Shown: positions 14,101 to 24,596 of the stretch, piece by piece | How the letters are laid out: each line of letters opens with the position of its first letter | How positions within the stretch are numbered: the stretch's first letter is position 1 | Assembly (NCBI GenBank): GCA_963457665.1 | Contig: OY735219.1 | Location: forward strand, 37,217,977 to 37,281,976 | Length of the DNA stretch: 64,000 bases | Direction of reading: 5' to 3' | DNA from: Thysanoteuthis rhombus | Lineage: Eukaryota; Mollusca; Cephalopoda; Oegopsida; Thysanoteuthidae | Position numbers and translations under genes: made by a program | The notes under the pieces: generated by a model | Databases searched by the model: none | Told to the model about the DNA's origin: nothing | The model's input: only the letters and a program-made list of their open reading frames with translations

Positions 14101-17100
14101 GACTTCAGCCCACTTAGCCCCAACCTTAATCCAGCACTGAACTCCACCCTATGAAATAACTTGCAACAGAAACTGCAACATGGCCCAATGCTCCACAGGA
14201 AGAAAAATTGATAATAAAAATCAAAACAACTTACTGCATTGTACGGATATCCCATCCTCTAATGGCTGTGTCATTTGCTGTAGCAAGTTGAGAACATTTA
14301 TGATGTGGGTTCCACTTTCCTGATGTCATTTTTGGCTGTCCTTTCACTTCAAGAGATGTTGAGCTGAAGATCTAGAATTCAGGAAAAGAAGATAAAGTTT
14401 TCTGAAAACCGATTCATATCATGTCTTTTTAACCAAAATATAATTTTCAGTAGTGGGGGTACAGTTGGAGCTGTGTCACCTCAGTCCTCAACAGGTTCAC
14501 AGTGTAATATGATAGCACTCGTGCATACAGATTTGCAGTATCCTGGACAATACTATAGATGAAAATGTTCAGGTCCACAACTCTGTGTTATATTGGGGTC
14601 AGTACATAATAGAGAGTAAGTTACACTGTACAGCTATTTTTTCCTGGATGTTAGATGTCATTTTTTAATTAATTATGACTAAAAAGATTAGAAGTTGTCA
14701 ATTATTCCCTTCAAATTTTGCTTTTGTAACCACAACAGTGATAACTTGAAATCTACTTATTCCAAATTGGACAACAGACAAATTTGCACATTTCTAAACA
14801 TATTAAGTAAGAAACACAACTAATAATGAATTTCACTATCACAAAAGCAAAGTTGAAAGGGAATAATGGCCATTTTCTATACTTTTTACACAAAAGCAAT
14901 TCAAAAATAGCACTCCCTACCCAGGAACAAATATCATGTCACGGTGTAATATGCAGGTTTCTGTATCTAATGTTGAGTATTAGTATAGGTATTCACTAAG
15001 CTTATCTTAGTCTGGCACAAGGTTACATGTGGGGCAGCCGGTGAGTATTGAAATTACTCAGTAATTATAATCTGCTTTATCAACCATAAAGAAAAAGAAG
15101 GCTGAATTCTGTATCAATAAATGATTGGAATAACACTGAAGTAATCTCCCAAGACTGTAAGCCTGGATGTATCATAAGAAGATCCTAGGATTTAAAGAAC
15201 CGATGTAGTCCAAAAGAAAGCAGATTATGATACCTTTGGCATCAGCTTGGTTTCAAGAGCTGCCAGAAGGATATCAAGGTTGGTTTCAAACCATCTTCAG
15301 GTGATCCACTCCCTGGTTTGGAATCAGTTATCTTTCATCCAGACGAGTGGCCTTCCCAAGAAGATCTCAGTCTAGCCATCACACAATGGTGAAACACTAC
15401 TTGGTATTGGTACCTTTTGATTCCAAAAGGTACCAAAACCAAGTAGTTTTCCACCTTTTGATTCCAAAAGGTACCAAGAGCAGATTTCATTATCTGCAGA
15501 TAATTCAAATAGAAATTGACTCCTAAATTCATAAACCGCTTGAAACCACTCCATGACACAGTGGAATGCTTCGATGAATAGATTTCTAAAAGAAGGGAAC
15601 TCTTTTGAGAATTGAATAAAAAATGCTTTTTTTAAGTATCTAAAAGTGCAAGGTAAGTAACTCTGGTCAGAAGTTATTCCCCTATACGTAATTTTTTTAA
15701 GAATATGAATTCATGAGTTGAAAAAGACAGAAATAGTTTTCTTACTTTTGCTGATGCAGATGCTACATTTAAATCCCAAAGCAAGATGTGGTTATCTGCC
15801 AGTCCAAGTAATGTGCTTGCTTCTCCTGTTGGGTGCCACAGCACACTGAAAGCACATTTAAAAGAAAACGTTTGAATTCCTGAGCAGACTGAAAAGGCAT
15901 TTACTACAGAAACCAAATTCATGAAGATTTCAAATAAATAAGATTAAAACAAATCCATTCAACAAAAAAATATCAACTTAGTCAATATGTACCTCAGAAA
16001 AAGCTTTTCACGACTCTGCTACATAGAGAAACAAATGAAACATTAGATGAGTTTCTTTAATGAAGAAAAAATGGGTAATTTTTTCAAGGAAAACCATCAA
16101 AGAAGTTTTAAATGAATTCAAAAAATATCTTTCTTTTAAACCACTCAAGATTTCTGATAAAATTAGTCCTACACAACAAAAATAGAATTTAGTCTTCCTG
16201 AAACGTTAGTTTCACTAATCCACATAAAGTATATCCATGTATATTAAAAACCATCAACCAAAACTGTCAACATAGGTTTCTTCAGTTTTCAAGTTGATTT
16301 GGCTGGCTGGCAGGAAATTTCAATATTTACTCCTTATTATGTCTAAAAAAAATTTTTTTCAAATCCCCCCTAAATAAGTAGGGGGGTTAATTTTGCAATG
16401 TAAAATTATGCTAGATTGATCCCTTACTTTGTGGCCAACAGCATTCACACTAGTTCATTGGAAAAGCAGATATTTTTAGTGACCAACAAAAGGCAAAAGA
16501 AGTAATTAATTCATTGATCATCCATTTTCCAATTTTTTCTTCCCCAACACAGCATGCAGCCAAAAGATATTGGTCACATGACATTTTCTATTTTGTGACT
16601 AATCGAACACATACACATTTTTTTTTTGTGTATGCAACACTTTTCAATGACTGCACAAATTCTACACTCTACAGACTGTATTATAAAATGAAGAAAGTAA
16701 TTTAACAAAGACTCACCATTTAATCTCCCCATAATCAGAAAAGTCAAGAGGGCATAGCAGTTGGAGTGGTTGATGGCTATTTGTGTGGTCCTCGTTCATA
16801 CTATTATCAAAATCAGATGGTAGCCTCCATACAGCAGCCTGGACTTCTGTGCGACTGTCTACAGCTAAATAAATAAAAAAGAAATCAACTCAAACTTATA
16901 TACCAAATGACCCCCCCCCAAACACTAAGGATTTGGTGGATTAAAGTCGCAAAAATCAGTTCCTAGTTTTGCCTTGATGAAATCTCAGCAATTCCATTGC
17001 TTAAAATAAGGTATTTAACTATCAGTGGATTGATACAAACACATTTGGAAACAATTTGAGTTATATTTTAGTGACTATAGTCCACTAAATAGTCGACCTT

Positions 17101-18334
17101 TTTGGGGGTCGCCCCGAATATATTTGGAATTCAACTGCTGCATTTGGTCACCCTAATATAAATCTAATATAGCTACTATAAAAAGAGTGCAAAGAAGAGC
17201 CACAAAGATGATCCCAAGCATCAAACACCAGTCTTATTCAGAATGGCTAAAAGAGCTTGACCTTGAGACGCTATCCTATAGAAGAACCCGTACAGATCTA
17301 TTAAAAATACACAGGATAACTTCAGGTCTACACGTCATTGACCAAGACTGTAAGTGCAGTATCTGTCCAGATAAAATCATGGAACAGACATCCCTAATCA
17401 GTGCAACCAGAGGTCACAGCAAGAAGCCACCATGATTTGAAAGCACTTCTTCTCAGATAGATCCAATTCTACCAGGACCAAACTATCAGATGCCACAGTC
17501 TCTTCTCCAAACACAAACATATTTAAATCAAAAAAGATCTGACACCAAATGTTTGAATATGAATTTTTTAACTAAATGATACAAAGCAATAAAAACAGAA
17601 AGTCAAAACTACAGTAGGACGACATAAGTTGACCTTATTAATCTGATATAATGCTGCTTCAAATACACATTGAGATACATATATATTTTTAACAAAAGTG
17701 TAAAGAATTCCAAATTTGGAAAGAATCAAATGAGAAGTGATATTGATAAATGCTGCAATTCATTATTGCTGAGTAGTTTTTTTAAAATTAATAATTATTG
17801 AATTTCTATTTGGGTCTAAGGGAAAATTCCCTGCTGTTGCATATTTTGCTCAGCATAGACTAAGTATGATAGAGAGAAAAAGACAGCCAGGCTTGCTGAG
17901 TGTGAGAACTAGAAGGCAAACAGAGAGAGAGGGTGAAATGAAGATAAATAAAAACTCACTTTTATTATAACATGTGGCCAGGATATCTTTGTCCATTGTT
18001 GAGGCACTGATGTACCAAATCTCACCATCACGATGCAGGAACACATTTTTGTTGATCACGTTATTCTCATCATCAAAATCTATATGATGAATCTAAAGAC
18101 GATATCATAAGATACAAATCACCTTACATACAAGAGACTTTGGAAATAATTAAGAAGATTAGCAAAGGATTTATTTTTCTGAAATCGAGTCTATTTTTTG
18201 GATTATCATCATAATTTGGGGAATAGGGAATTCAATACAGTATTTTGAGTTTTGTTTGAATTTTTAAAATGAGGAACTATTATTATTACTAGCTGAATAC
18301 ATGTCCCATGGAAGGGTTATTCAGCTAGTATATG

Positions 18335-18417
<83 letters not shown>

Positions 18418-21400
18418 GTATATATATTGAACAAAGTAAGGGTCAAGTTTTGCATTATAGTTACATTATAAACAGAGCCCCACCCCTAAAACATTCAAAA
18501 ATGCTCATTTTCTCAAAACGTTTTGATTTAATTTTAATTTAGGAAAAAATCTCCTTCCCCTTTAACCCTTTAAAGGGTAGGTTTCCTTTCACTTTTCACC
18601 CTTGAAAGGATTATATCTATAAACACATAAAATGAGAAAACATGTACATAGGGGAAAGTAGGTTTCACTTGAGCATTATAGATACATTGAAAATAGAGCC
18701 CCTACTAAAACCCCTTTGAAAATATTTTTCTCAAAACTCTCTATCTGAAAACCTCTCTCCAGGTCCATTGAGTAGGCATACAAAATTTGGTTGGCCGCGC
18801 CCATGTTTAGGTATTTTCATGGCATGACAGACAAACAACTCTTATATATTTACAGATATACAGACACCTCTCACATATATTCAAGATATACTAATTTACT
18901 TCAAAAAGTGTCCACATCTTGATTATCATAGAAGAATTAACTGATGAGAGATATCTTCTCGAATGGAGAGTGGAATGAGAACATGTGAAAAAAAAGGGTT
19001 CGCTTTGAAATTCTCAAAATGTTACAAACAACTACAGACACCTGAAGAAGGTTGGTGGGTACAATGGCTGAAATGTTGTGACTATAACAACCAAGATGAG
19101 GACACTAGTCCAAGTAAATCAGTGCATAGAATTTCAAGTCATTAAAAGTTTTCTGGATTATTTTTTTACTTTGATTTCATTGAAATGAAGGGAAGATAGA
19201 AAGAAGAAAAAAACGATTCCCAAAACAACATACTTGATTTTCAGCTCGAAGACTCTGAGTTCCAACCAAGAATCGAATATTCTCTGTCTCTGCACTCTGA
19301 GCTGTGAGAGCTCGAGCCTGAAAAATAAAAACAGAACCTGTAAGTGCCACAAAAATACTAAAAATAATTACTGAACAGGCCAATTAAAATGTGTTAATGA
19401 GAAAATTAAGATCAAGATAGCAGTTATATTCACCTTATTTTTTGTATTTTAAAGAAGACCATTTTTAAAAAGAGAAAATAATAAAAAACATAAACAAGTC
19501 TGGTTAGTCAAACAATAGAAACCCTCACATGATCAATGTCTTTCGGTAGCATGCTGTGTTGGGGGAATGAATTAAGAATTAGAAAAAGGGTGATCAATGA
19601 ATAAGTTACATCTTTTGCATTATGTTGGTTAGTGATCACTAAAAAAAGGTTTTCATTTTTATTTTAAACAAGTATGAATGCTGCTGGACATAAATCAAGG
19701 GATCAATTTAGCATAAAATAACATTATAAATGGACCACCCTCACACTAAAAATCAGGGGAGGGGCGAATTAAAAAAAAAAAAAAAAAATGTTCTTTATAG
19801 ACATAGTAAAGAGTAAATGTTGAATTTTTCAGTCCTTCAACTCTATAGGTACAGCGATATGTGTGAAACATACATACATGCATACATACATACATAGCCA
19901 GTCAACTGAACATTGAAACAATTAATCTTTCTTCCACCCAGAAATCAGTCAGTCAAAGAAAATACTTCAGACCAAGGTGAAATTTCTGTCATCCACACAA
20001 TAACCCAGAATCCCAACCGATAAAAGCTAAGATTTCAGGCAATTCACAATAAACTAGAATTTTAGGATGGACTTCACTTAGTCACTTAGTACATAAGATT
20101 TATATATTCCGATCATCTTATTTCTTGAATGATTCCCAATAAATACTGGCAAATGCAACAATCTATGTTTAGTCTCACATTTCTGCCTACCTTATAAAAT
20201 AAGTTGACAGCTCACAGTGTTTTTGTTCGCTGAACAATGTTATTCCTTTTAAAAAGTTAACAACATTTTGGCAACTCAGCAATAATCTTCGCCAGATATA
20301 TTCTAAGGTTAGAGAGGTGGGGTAAGTCAGTCTGTTAAAGCAATGGTTTGTTTGTGTTGGGGGTGTCTTTTCCTATTTACATATTTTTTACCAAACAAAA
20401 TTATAGAGAGCTGCCATAATAGCTATAATTATCGAGTGGGTCAGGTATGTACAAAAAAGGCCCAGTAACAGTTTTGGGGTTCAAAAACAGAGAACTAAAA
20501 AGAAAAGCACACCAAGCAAATTCAAAAAAAGTCTTTTTTCTGGTAATTCTTTGGAATAGACTATTCTACAAGTTATGTCAATATTTTTCAAGAGAGATAA
20601 CCTGGACAGACGCTATACATGATTAGCTGCTGCTGCTTTTGTACCATTACAGAGCATTTGTAACATTACAGAGCAACTAAATTCGTACTATTGATCAAAT
20701 AACGTTATTTTTTATCTAAGAATACTCTTTACTTCGGAGCAGATACAATATGTAATAAGGTTTAGTAGGTGGGTTAGGGTTGGTAGGTTTGAAGTTATGG
20801 TTAATAGGTAGGTTTCAGGTCAGGGTTAGTCGGTAGGTTTCAGTTTCAGGTTAGGATTAGGCTTAGGGTTAGTATGTAGGTTTGGGGTTTGGATTAATAG
20901 GTGAGTTTTGGGTAAATATTTCTAATTTCTTAATTATCATCAGTTTTATTTTGTTACCCCGAAATTAAATCTACTCAATAAACATTTCTTTTTAATCTAG
21001 CTTCTTTTGGTTATTCAAAAACGGTCAAATTCAAAATGGCGGTACCTGATGCAAGGATAGCCAAAAATACTAAATTATATCCTTCGTAGTTGAATTTAAT
21101 GAAATTCAGTTTCAAATGTTCAGAGTTTTCTGCTTTCATTTTTTCCGAAATAGTTCAACAGCAGCGGCAGCCAGTCGCAACTGTAGCAAAGTTATCTCCT
21201 TTGCAAAATATCTACATGGAGTTTTAATCAACCTATTCCAATAAAGAATTACCCGTTCTCTTAATTCAACTTTTCAAACCTTTTGCGCTAAGCAAACACG
21301 TCACCACGCATGAAAAATTTTTCACAACATAAACAATTACATCCAGTGCAGAGCCGGCCCAACGCATAAGCGAACTAAGTGGCTGCGTAGGACCCCGTTG

Positions 21401-22631
21401 CTACCAGAGAACCCTCAAAAGGCAGTGGGTTGGGGGTTCAAAATCGAACTCTACAAAGGGTCCCACCCCAGAAAGGATCAGGCCAGGTCTGATCTCTAGT
21501 GTAGGGCAGAAAATCTTTTATTTTGGTCGCCTTTAAATTACCTTCGAGATGTTTTAATTACGGCAGAACAGTAGCGTCACGAAACCATTATACACCCTGT
21601 CTGTATTAAATATATAAGAGAACTTCGAGTAGGTAACCAATTCAATATCCTCTATTAAATTGTTTTTGGAAGCTTTCATCGTTTTGCTGGTAATAGTCTC
21701 TTCACTGAGAGCATTCTATGTTTTTGTCACCCGAGTGTGAAATTGGATTTTTGGAGACAACGGCAAAATCAATGAATATTGAAGAGATTGAACAATGAAT
21801 TCAACTTGTTGTAATATCGTGCTGTTACATTAACCCATATAAATATTTTATCTGAACACAATTGGAGATCTCTTCCGCTGAAGCAGTTTTAAAAGATTTT
21901 AAAAACAATGTGAGTTAAGAGTGAACAGAGACTACAGGATATTTGTCATCATAATGCAATTTATTTGCATCGAACGAAAGGCACATTTGTTTACATTTTT
22001 CCATTTCCTCACGACTAAAGAACTGAAAGGATAAGGAAGGAAGACGGGGAAAAAAGAAACGTATCATGTTTAAGAAATATTTCCAATATCTTTGTTCAAT
22101 AAATAGCTCTGTAAATACACCATATCCACATGGGATCAAAACTAATGACTGATACTAGTCGGATTTTTAATTATTTTTCTAGCAAGTTTTTAAATTTTAT
22201 CTGTCAAAATGACGGCATATATTGACAACTGAAACGTTGTTTGTTGTTTTTTTTAAAATTCATTTAACGTTTATAGATGATGTCCTCCGTAAGTCAATAT
22301 ACTAAATAAGACATGGGGGTAGGAGCTACAGAGAAAAAATAAACATACAAATAGATGTAACATGTTATAATTAGTCGATTCTTCTTTTACGGTTTTTCAA
22401 TTTAAGGCTTGACGGAAAAGATAATTAGAGTTAACTCCTCTTGAATTTGGGATGTAAATAAATTGAAATTGTCTGTAAAGTAAATCTTCGGTTGAAGCCA
22501 CCAGACTCGACCCACGAAATGAAAAATACAATGTGTTAAAGCTTATTTTTTTAAAAAATAAAAATAAACAAACAGTAGTTTTGTATTACGGGAAATTCAA
22601 GTCCGTAGATAACAGGAGCTTCGTCCTCCAT
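7574..22631 (-). CDS. EIPR1: EARP and GARP complex-interacting protein 1 (WD40 protein), complete gene in 9 coding exons
   Basis: Coding exons in transcript order: 22631-22590, 19317-19234, 18092-17960, 16864-16717, 15845-15746, 14371-14235, 12734-12567, 10649-10491, 7748-7574. They join in frame to 1146 nt, 381 residues plus TGA; the human protein is about 387. All introns are GT-AG. Recognised from near-identical family blocks: [13 protein letters not shown] (about residues 47-59), [45 protein letters not shown] (221-240), [15 protein letters not shown] (243-257) and a C-terminus with [20 protein letters not shown]. These are WD40 blades of one beta-propeller. Known role of the family: partner of the EARP and GARP tethering complexes in endosomal recycling, retrograde traffic and dense-core vesicle formation. 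The ATG is chosen because [13 protein letters not shown] matches the family N-terminus. It is divergent from TRAPPC12. Identity is secure; the mRNA ends are inferred. Confidence 0.96.
7804..8262 (+). repeat. Dispersed ~400-bp family, copy 1
   Basis: Family hallmarks in order: tggttagtcactcaatagaa; aacatcttttggcagcatg; aataagttacttctctca; gggatcaatttagcataaa; gacataataaagagtaaatg; gccagaccaact; aactgaagaaacctatgttg. This copy has a (TA)n expansion at 8166-8195. No coding capacity. Confidence 0.8.
8732..8816 (-). repeat. Dispersed ~400-bp family, copy 2 (truncated, minus)
   Basis: Inverse of the family 3' end: caacataggtttcttcagtt through ggttgcattaatggagct. It abuts copy 3 head to head. Confidence 0.75.
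8834..9234 (+). repeat. Dispersed ~400-bp family, copy 3
   Basis: Full-length: tcaatagaaactgtcatg at the left, gatgaataagttactt, cagggatcaatttagcat, and aactgaagaaacctatgttg at the right. Confidence 0.8.
9478..9710 (+). repeat. tRNA-derived SINE, same family as 13706
   Basis: Shares head aggtgcaactggccaagctg, B-box-like agtttaaactctgg and tail gcattcactttgcaa...gggtaaatagcagagcagtt with the 13.7-kb copy. Confidence 0.6.
9885..10340. repeat. Large fold-back repeat with a perfect 18-bp apex hairpin
   Basis: 10059-10076 (ggattggacactattatc) and 10081-10098 are exact inverse copies separated by 4 nt (agca). Outside this apex similarity continues imperfectly: 9890-10025 (ttgggtgtgctg..tggatgcacaaa..aatattttatg..gtggtccca) reappears inverted at about 10185-10320. 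Lies in the last EIPR1 intron. Confidence 0.8.
10491..10649 (-). CDS. EIPR1: EIPR1 coding exon 8
   Basis: 159 nt, acceptor CTTACAG, donor GTAAGT. Encodes [20 protein letters not shown] and SRVILNNV, then an acidic linker [13 protein letters not shown] that corresponds to the acidic loop of the human protein. Confidence 0.93.
12567..12734 (-). CDS. EIPR1: EIPR1 coding exon 7
   Basis: 168 nt, donor GTAAGT. Encodes [18 protein letters not shown] through [15 protein letters not shown], the best conserved blade. Two AGs lie 4 nt apart at the acceptor; only the upstream one (exon from 12734) keeps the frame with exon 6. Confidence 0.94.
12791..13223. mobile_element. Small DNA transposon relic with terminal inverted repeats and a transposase-like fragment
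   Basis: The left end (12791-12821, core agtatccagccatttt) recurs inverted at the right end (13195-13223, core aaatggctggatact). Between them, on the plus strand near 13075-13155, a short frame reads [20 protein letters not shown], resembling the Trp/Phe-rich tail found in mariner-related proteins (pattern DFxxCFxxWxxRWxKC). Lies in the EIPR1 intron upstream (in transcript terms) of exon 7. Confidence 0.5.
13706..13935 (+). repeat. tRNA-derived SINE
   Basis: Starts ggaggtgcagagtggcatag; an A-box-like gtggcatagcaattac and a B-box-like ggttcaagttca lie at tRNA spacing. The 3' part (acattcactttgca...cataggtaaatagcagagcagtt) is shared with the copy at 9478-9700. Confidence 0.65.
14235..14371 (-). 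CDS. EIPR1: EIPR1 coding exon 6
   Basis: 137 nt, acceptor TTCTAG, donor GTAAGT. Encodes [20 protein letters not shown] and [17 protein letters not shown], a WD blade. Most other frames here are closed; the exon was found by homology and phase. Confidence 0.91.
15397..15446. repeat. 22-bp hairpin with 6-nt loop
   Basis: 15397-15418 (ctacttggtattggtacc, then tttt) pairs with 15425-15446 with one mismatch around the loop gattcc. A further partial copy, ccttttgattccaaaagg, follows at about 15453-15470. Confidence 0.85.
15485..15685 (+). repeat. Repeat shared with 44695-44892
   Basis: ctaaattcataaaccgcttg, cacagtggaatgcttcgatg, gtgcaaggtaagtaactctg; the other copy reads ttaaattcatgaatcgcttg, cacaatggaactctgcaatg, ttgcaagggaagtaaccctt. 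Confidence 0.65.
15746..15845 (-). CDS. EIPR1: EIPR1 coding exon 5
   Basis: 100 nt, acceptor CTTTCAG, donor GTAAGA. Encodes [14 protein letters not shown], then [12 protein letters not shown] with the WD signature; phase 0 at its end. Confidence 0.93.
16249..16600 (-). repeat. Dispersed ~400-bp family, copy 4 (minus)
   Basis: Starts caacataggtttcttcagtt, includes ctagattgatcccttactt and accaacaaaaggcaaaag, ends tattggtcacatgacatt. In the EIPR1 intron between exons 4 and 5. Confidence 0.8.
16717..16864 (-). CDS. EIPR1: EIPR1 coding exon 4
   Basis: 148 nt, acceptor ATTTAG, donor GTGAGT. Encodes [18 protein letters not shown] and the variable linker to LQLLCPLD; the split last codon becomes Cys with exon 5. 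No long open frame marks this exon; it was found by phase and homology. Confidence 0.9.
17150..17640 (+). mobile_element. LINE reverse-transcriptase C-terminal fragment
   Basis: From 17184 an open frame runs to TGA at 17433-17435, reading [20 protein letters not shown] then [20 protein letters not shown], the conserved RT thumb/C-terminal region of non-LTR retrotransposons (VQRRATKMI...YEERLKxLxLxSLxYRRxRGDLI). Beyond the stop a shifted continuation is visible to about 17640. The 5' part is missing, as usual for a truncated insertion. Confidence 0.85.
17960..18092 (-). CDS. EIPR1: EIPR1 coding exon 3
   Basis: 133 nt between acceptor CTTTAG and donor GTGAGT. Encodes [19 protein letters not shown] through ILATCYNK; ends in phase 1. 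Confidence 0.93.
18289..18328. repeat. 11-bp inverted repeat beginning a dispersed repeat
   Basis: ctagctgaata (18289-18299) is exactly inverse to 18318-18328. A related structure, ctagctgaaaa...ttttcagctgg, occurs at 27955-28000. A (TA)n tract and the segment to about 18890 (aatttggttggccgcgccca near 18785) follow, a style common to 3' ends of molluscan repeats. Confidence 0.6.
18329..18427. repeat. (TA)n microsatellite, about 100 bp
   Basis: Nearly pure TA with a few interruptions (gtatat, attta). Other long TA tracts: 24533-24594, 34714-34759, 47874-47930, 52231-52275, each within or next to a repeat. Confidence 0.95.
19041..19117 (+). repeat. Dispersed CTGAWGA-hairpin motif, copy 1
   Basis: Reads cctgaagaaggttggtgggt, acaatggctgaaatgttgtg, actataacaaccaagatgag. 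Family pattern: CCTGAWGAAGG, a short stem-loop, GGCCGAAAC, then TTGT..ACAA. Other copies: 23911-23995, 26781-26830, 39325-39360 (minus), 59598-59632 (minus), 60625-60710, 63070-63165. Confidence 0.6.
19234..19317 (-). CDS. EIPR1: EIPR1 coding exon 2
   Basis: 28 codons between acceptor TTTTTCAG and donor GTATGT. Encodes [19 protein letters not shown], then TQSLRAENQ; phase 0 at both ends. Confidence 0.93.
19501..19915 (+). repeat. Dispersed ~400-bp family, copy 5
   Basis: tggttagtcaaacaatagaa, gatcaatgaataagttaca, aagggatcaatttagcat, gacatagtaaagagtaaatg in order; a tandem 'cata' run near 19870-19895 at the 3' part. Confidence 0.8.
20757..20915 (+). repeat. Degenerate telomere-like TTAGGG-rich block
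   Basis: Repeated variants of ggttag and agggtt: gtgggttagggttgg, caggtcagggttagtc, ggttaggattaggcttaggg, ttagtatgtaggtttggggt. Not a clean array; in the first EIPR1 intron. Confidence 0.6.
21068..21265 (+). repeat. Repeat shared with 29095-29255
   Basis: tatccttcgtagttgaattt, caaatgttcagagttttctg, gttcaacagcagcggcag; the second copy reads tatcctttgtagttgaattt, caaatgttcagagttttctg, gttgaacagcagcagcag. Confidence 0.7.
22590..22631 (-). CDS. EIPR1: EIPR1 coding exon 1 (start codon)
   Basis: Fourteen codons, [14 protein letters not shown], in the context ACCATGG, followed by donor GTAATA. Ends in phase 0 and joins exon 2 to give EFPARALT, where human has EFQARALT. Confidence 0.93.
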
Positions 22632-22990
22632 GGTTTCGTGTCGTCAGCTATTCAACCGCCACTGACGACTGTCGGAAAGCAATGTATTTGACTTTTTCCA
22701 ACATATTCTGATTTAAAATTCAGTTTTTAAAAGCAAAATCAATAGAAAGCATTATCATTATCGATTTTAATAAAAATCAAATATTCCAATCGAGAGATTT
22801 GACTGTCGTAAAAACTTCCGCAGATGGTGACGGCATGAGTGAAAATTAACGTTAGAAATAAGGTGGGAGGAACCAAAGATTGCTTTACGATAGTTCGATT
22901 GTGTTATGGTATGGTGACCAGTTATCAACATTTGACGTATTTACAGCTTCTTTTTTTCTGTTTATAACGGAACCAGAAAGGTATATTTTT
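22632..22990. promoter_or_regulatory. Putative EIPR1 promoter, possibly shared with TRAPPC12
   Basis: Upstream of the EIPR1 ATG, CpG dinucleotides are clearly denser than in the surrounding AT-rich DNA (several between 22620 and 22680, more to about 22855). The TRAPPC12 start exon begins at a splice acceptor, so its transcript starts elsewhere; the head-to-head arrangement makes this stretch the natural candidate for a bidirectional promoter. 'ccagaaag' before 'gtatat' near 22980 could be a TRAPPC12 leader-exon donor, but this is a guess. Confidence 0.35.
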
Positions 22991-23329
22991 ATTTAGTGTG
23001 TATGCCATAGTAATATGTACATCTATATAGTATTCGTATTCAAATCTGATTCAATCCTTCGTAAATGAATAAAGTAGATTTAGACAACTGGATCGAATAT
23101 GAAACTAAAAGGAGCGATGCTGGGAGAAGTCCAACCTCCCCTTTTGGCAATATTTTCATTTCAAGACAGAAAAAAATCGTTTATTTTTTTCAAATTTCAT
23201 ATTTCTCGAATATTTATTAATTGGTGTCATTTCTCAGTGGTCTCTAGTAGATTTGTTTTAAAATTTCCTGTTTATTGCATCGTAGAACTAAAAGTCATTT
23301 CCGATAGATTTTTCAACCAATGATATGAT

Positions 23330-23684
23330 GAAATTTCGTAATCTTTGCTTTGACGTACATAAAACTATCGTGCAATGTTTCATCAATATAGAGGGGCTCT
23401 GAAATTCATATGCTTTTCATTGAAGGCATCATTAATCAACATTCATCAGGAATTAACGCAATAATGAAATTAAATGTATGTCTTTATCTGCACCGTGAGA
23501 ATTCGTCAGTTTGGTACGTCACTGTTTTTTCATCTCGTATCTTGAGTTATGGTGCGCAATATGATAGAGACATACATTTAATTTCATTGCCTTAATATCT
23601 GATGAATTTGTTGTATAATTATACTTTTTAATGATACATTTTAGGTTTATGTACGTCAAAGCAAAGTTTGCCGGAATTTCTCAC
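23330..23684. repeat. Inverted-repeat (fold-back) element near the EIPR1 promoter
   Basis: Arms of about 150 bp face each other around 23520. The best segments are gctttgacgtacataaa (23347-23363), exactly inverse to 23646-23662, and atgaaattaaatgtatgtct (23464-23483), inverse to about 23567-23586. About 700 bp upstream of the EIPR1 ATG. Confidence 0.75.
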
Positions 23685-23910
23685 CAAAAAAAAAACGTCT
23701 AGATTTCTTAAAATTTAAACCAATATTCAGAATATTACATACTGAACATTGTTTTGTTTTTTTCTTCATAGTCAAAGTCATTTTGTTCTGAATTTCTGAG
23801 ATGATGAATTATTACTATTCACTGTTTTACTCGGACTAGTAGTGCTCTCTTCTTGGTTGTCAGTAACAATGTTTTGGCTGAAATTCTCGAAAAGCCCCCC
23901 TCCCCCCGAA

Positions 23911-23995
23911 AGACACGTGAAAAATGTCGGAGGGTACAGTGGCTGAAACATTGTTACGATTACAAACAACACGGGGACAGGAGTCCGAGTAAATG
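23911..23995 (+). repeat. Dispersed CTGAWGA-hairpin motif, copy 2
   Basis: Degenerate 5' side (gtgaaaaatgtcggagggta) but well kept 3' side: agtggctgaaacattgttac, gattacaaacaacacgggga, caggagtccgagtaaatg. Confidence 0.55.
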
Positions 23996-24529
23996 TGAAA
24001 TATTCATTTGATCTGTAAAGTTGTAATCGAACTAATTGGCCTTATTTTTTTCAAACGATTCAGTTGAGAAAAAAAAAAACTTCATGATTTTCCGAGATAT
24101 ATTGTTGAGTTTCGTAATTTTTTGGCACAGCTTAACTATGGTGGTCCCGATTGAAAATCTGTTGCCGTCATATAGGGGGTGTGAGTGAAAATTTCCTAAT
24201 TGTACTTCTTTTCCTCGTGTAAATTAGTACTTTTGGTTCATGATGCTCTTTTAGAAGAGCATTTTTAAAACCTCATTCTGAACCCCTAGGACAGTAGGTC
24301 AAGTGTTTGGTGTTTAATGTCACATTCATAATACCAGTGCTCTGGATGCAATGTGATATTTGGATCTTCATTTATATATATATATATATATATATGTGTG
24401 GTACAAATCAGGCTAGCAGTATAACATAATATAATAATATATCAATAATATAAAGCCACTTCTGATATGTAATGATGAGGCCCGGAGAGGGCAGAAACAT
24501 GAGATAGTTTGTGTAGCAAATCCACATTC

Positions 24530-24532
<3 letters not shown>

Positions 24533-24594
<62 letters not shown>
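24533..24594. repeat. (TA)n microsatellite
   Basis: Uninterrupted TA dinucleotides upstream of the 24.7-kb repeat; a shorter run is at 24371-24395. Confidence 0.95.

Positions 24595-24596
<2 letters not shown>

Noticed and set aside
21025-21050. Promoter motif (aaaatggcgg, YY1-like) marking an alternative EIPR1 start
   Set aside because: A single short match in an intron, next to a dispersed repeat; no supporting exon.
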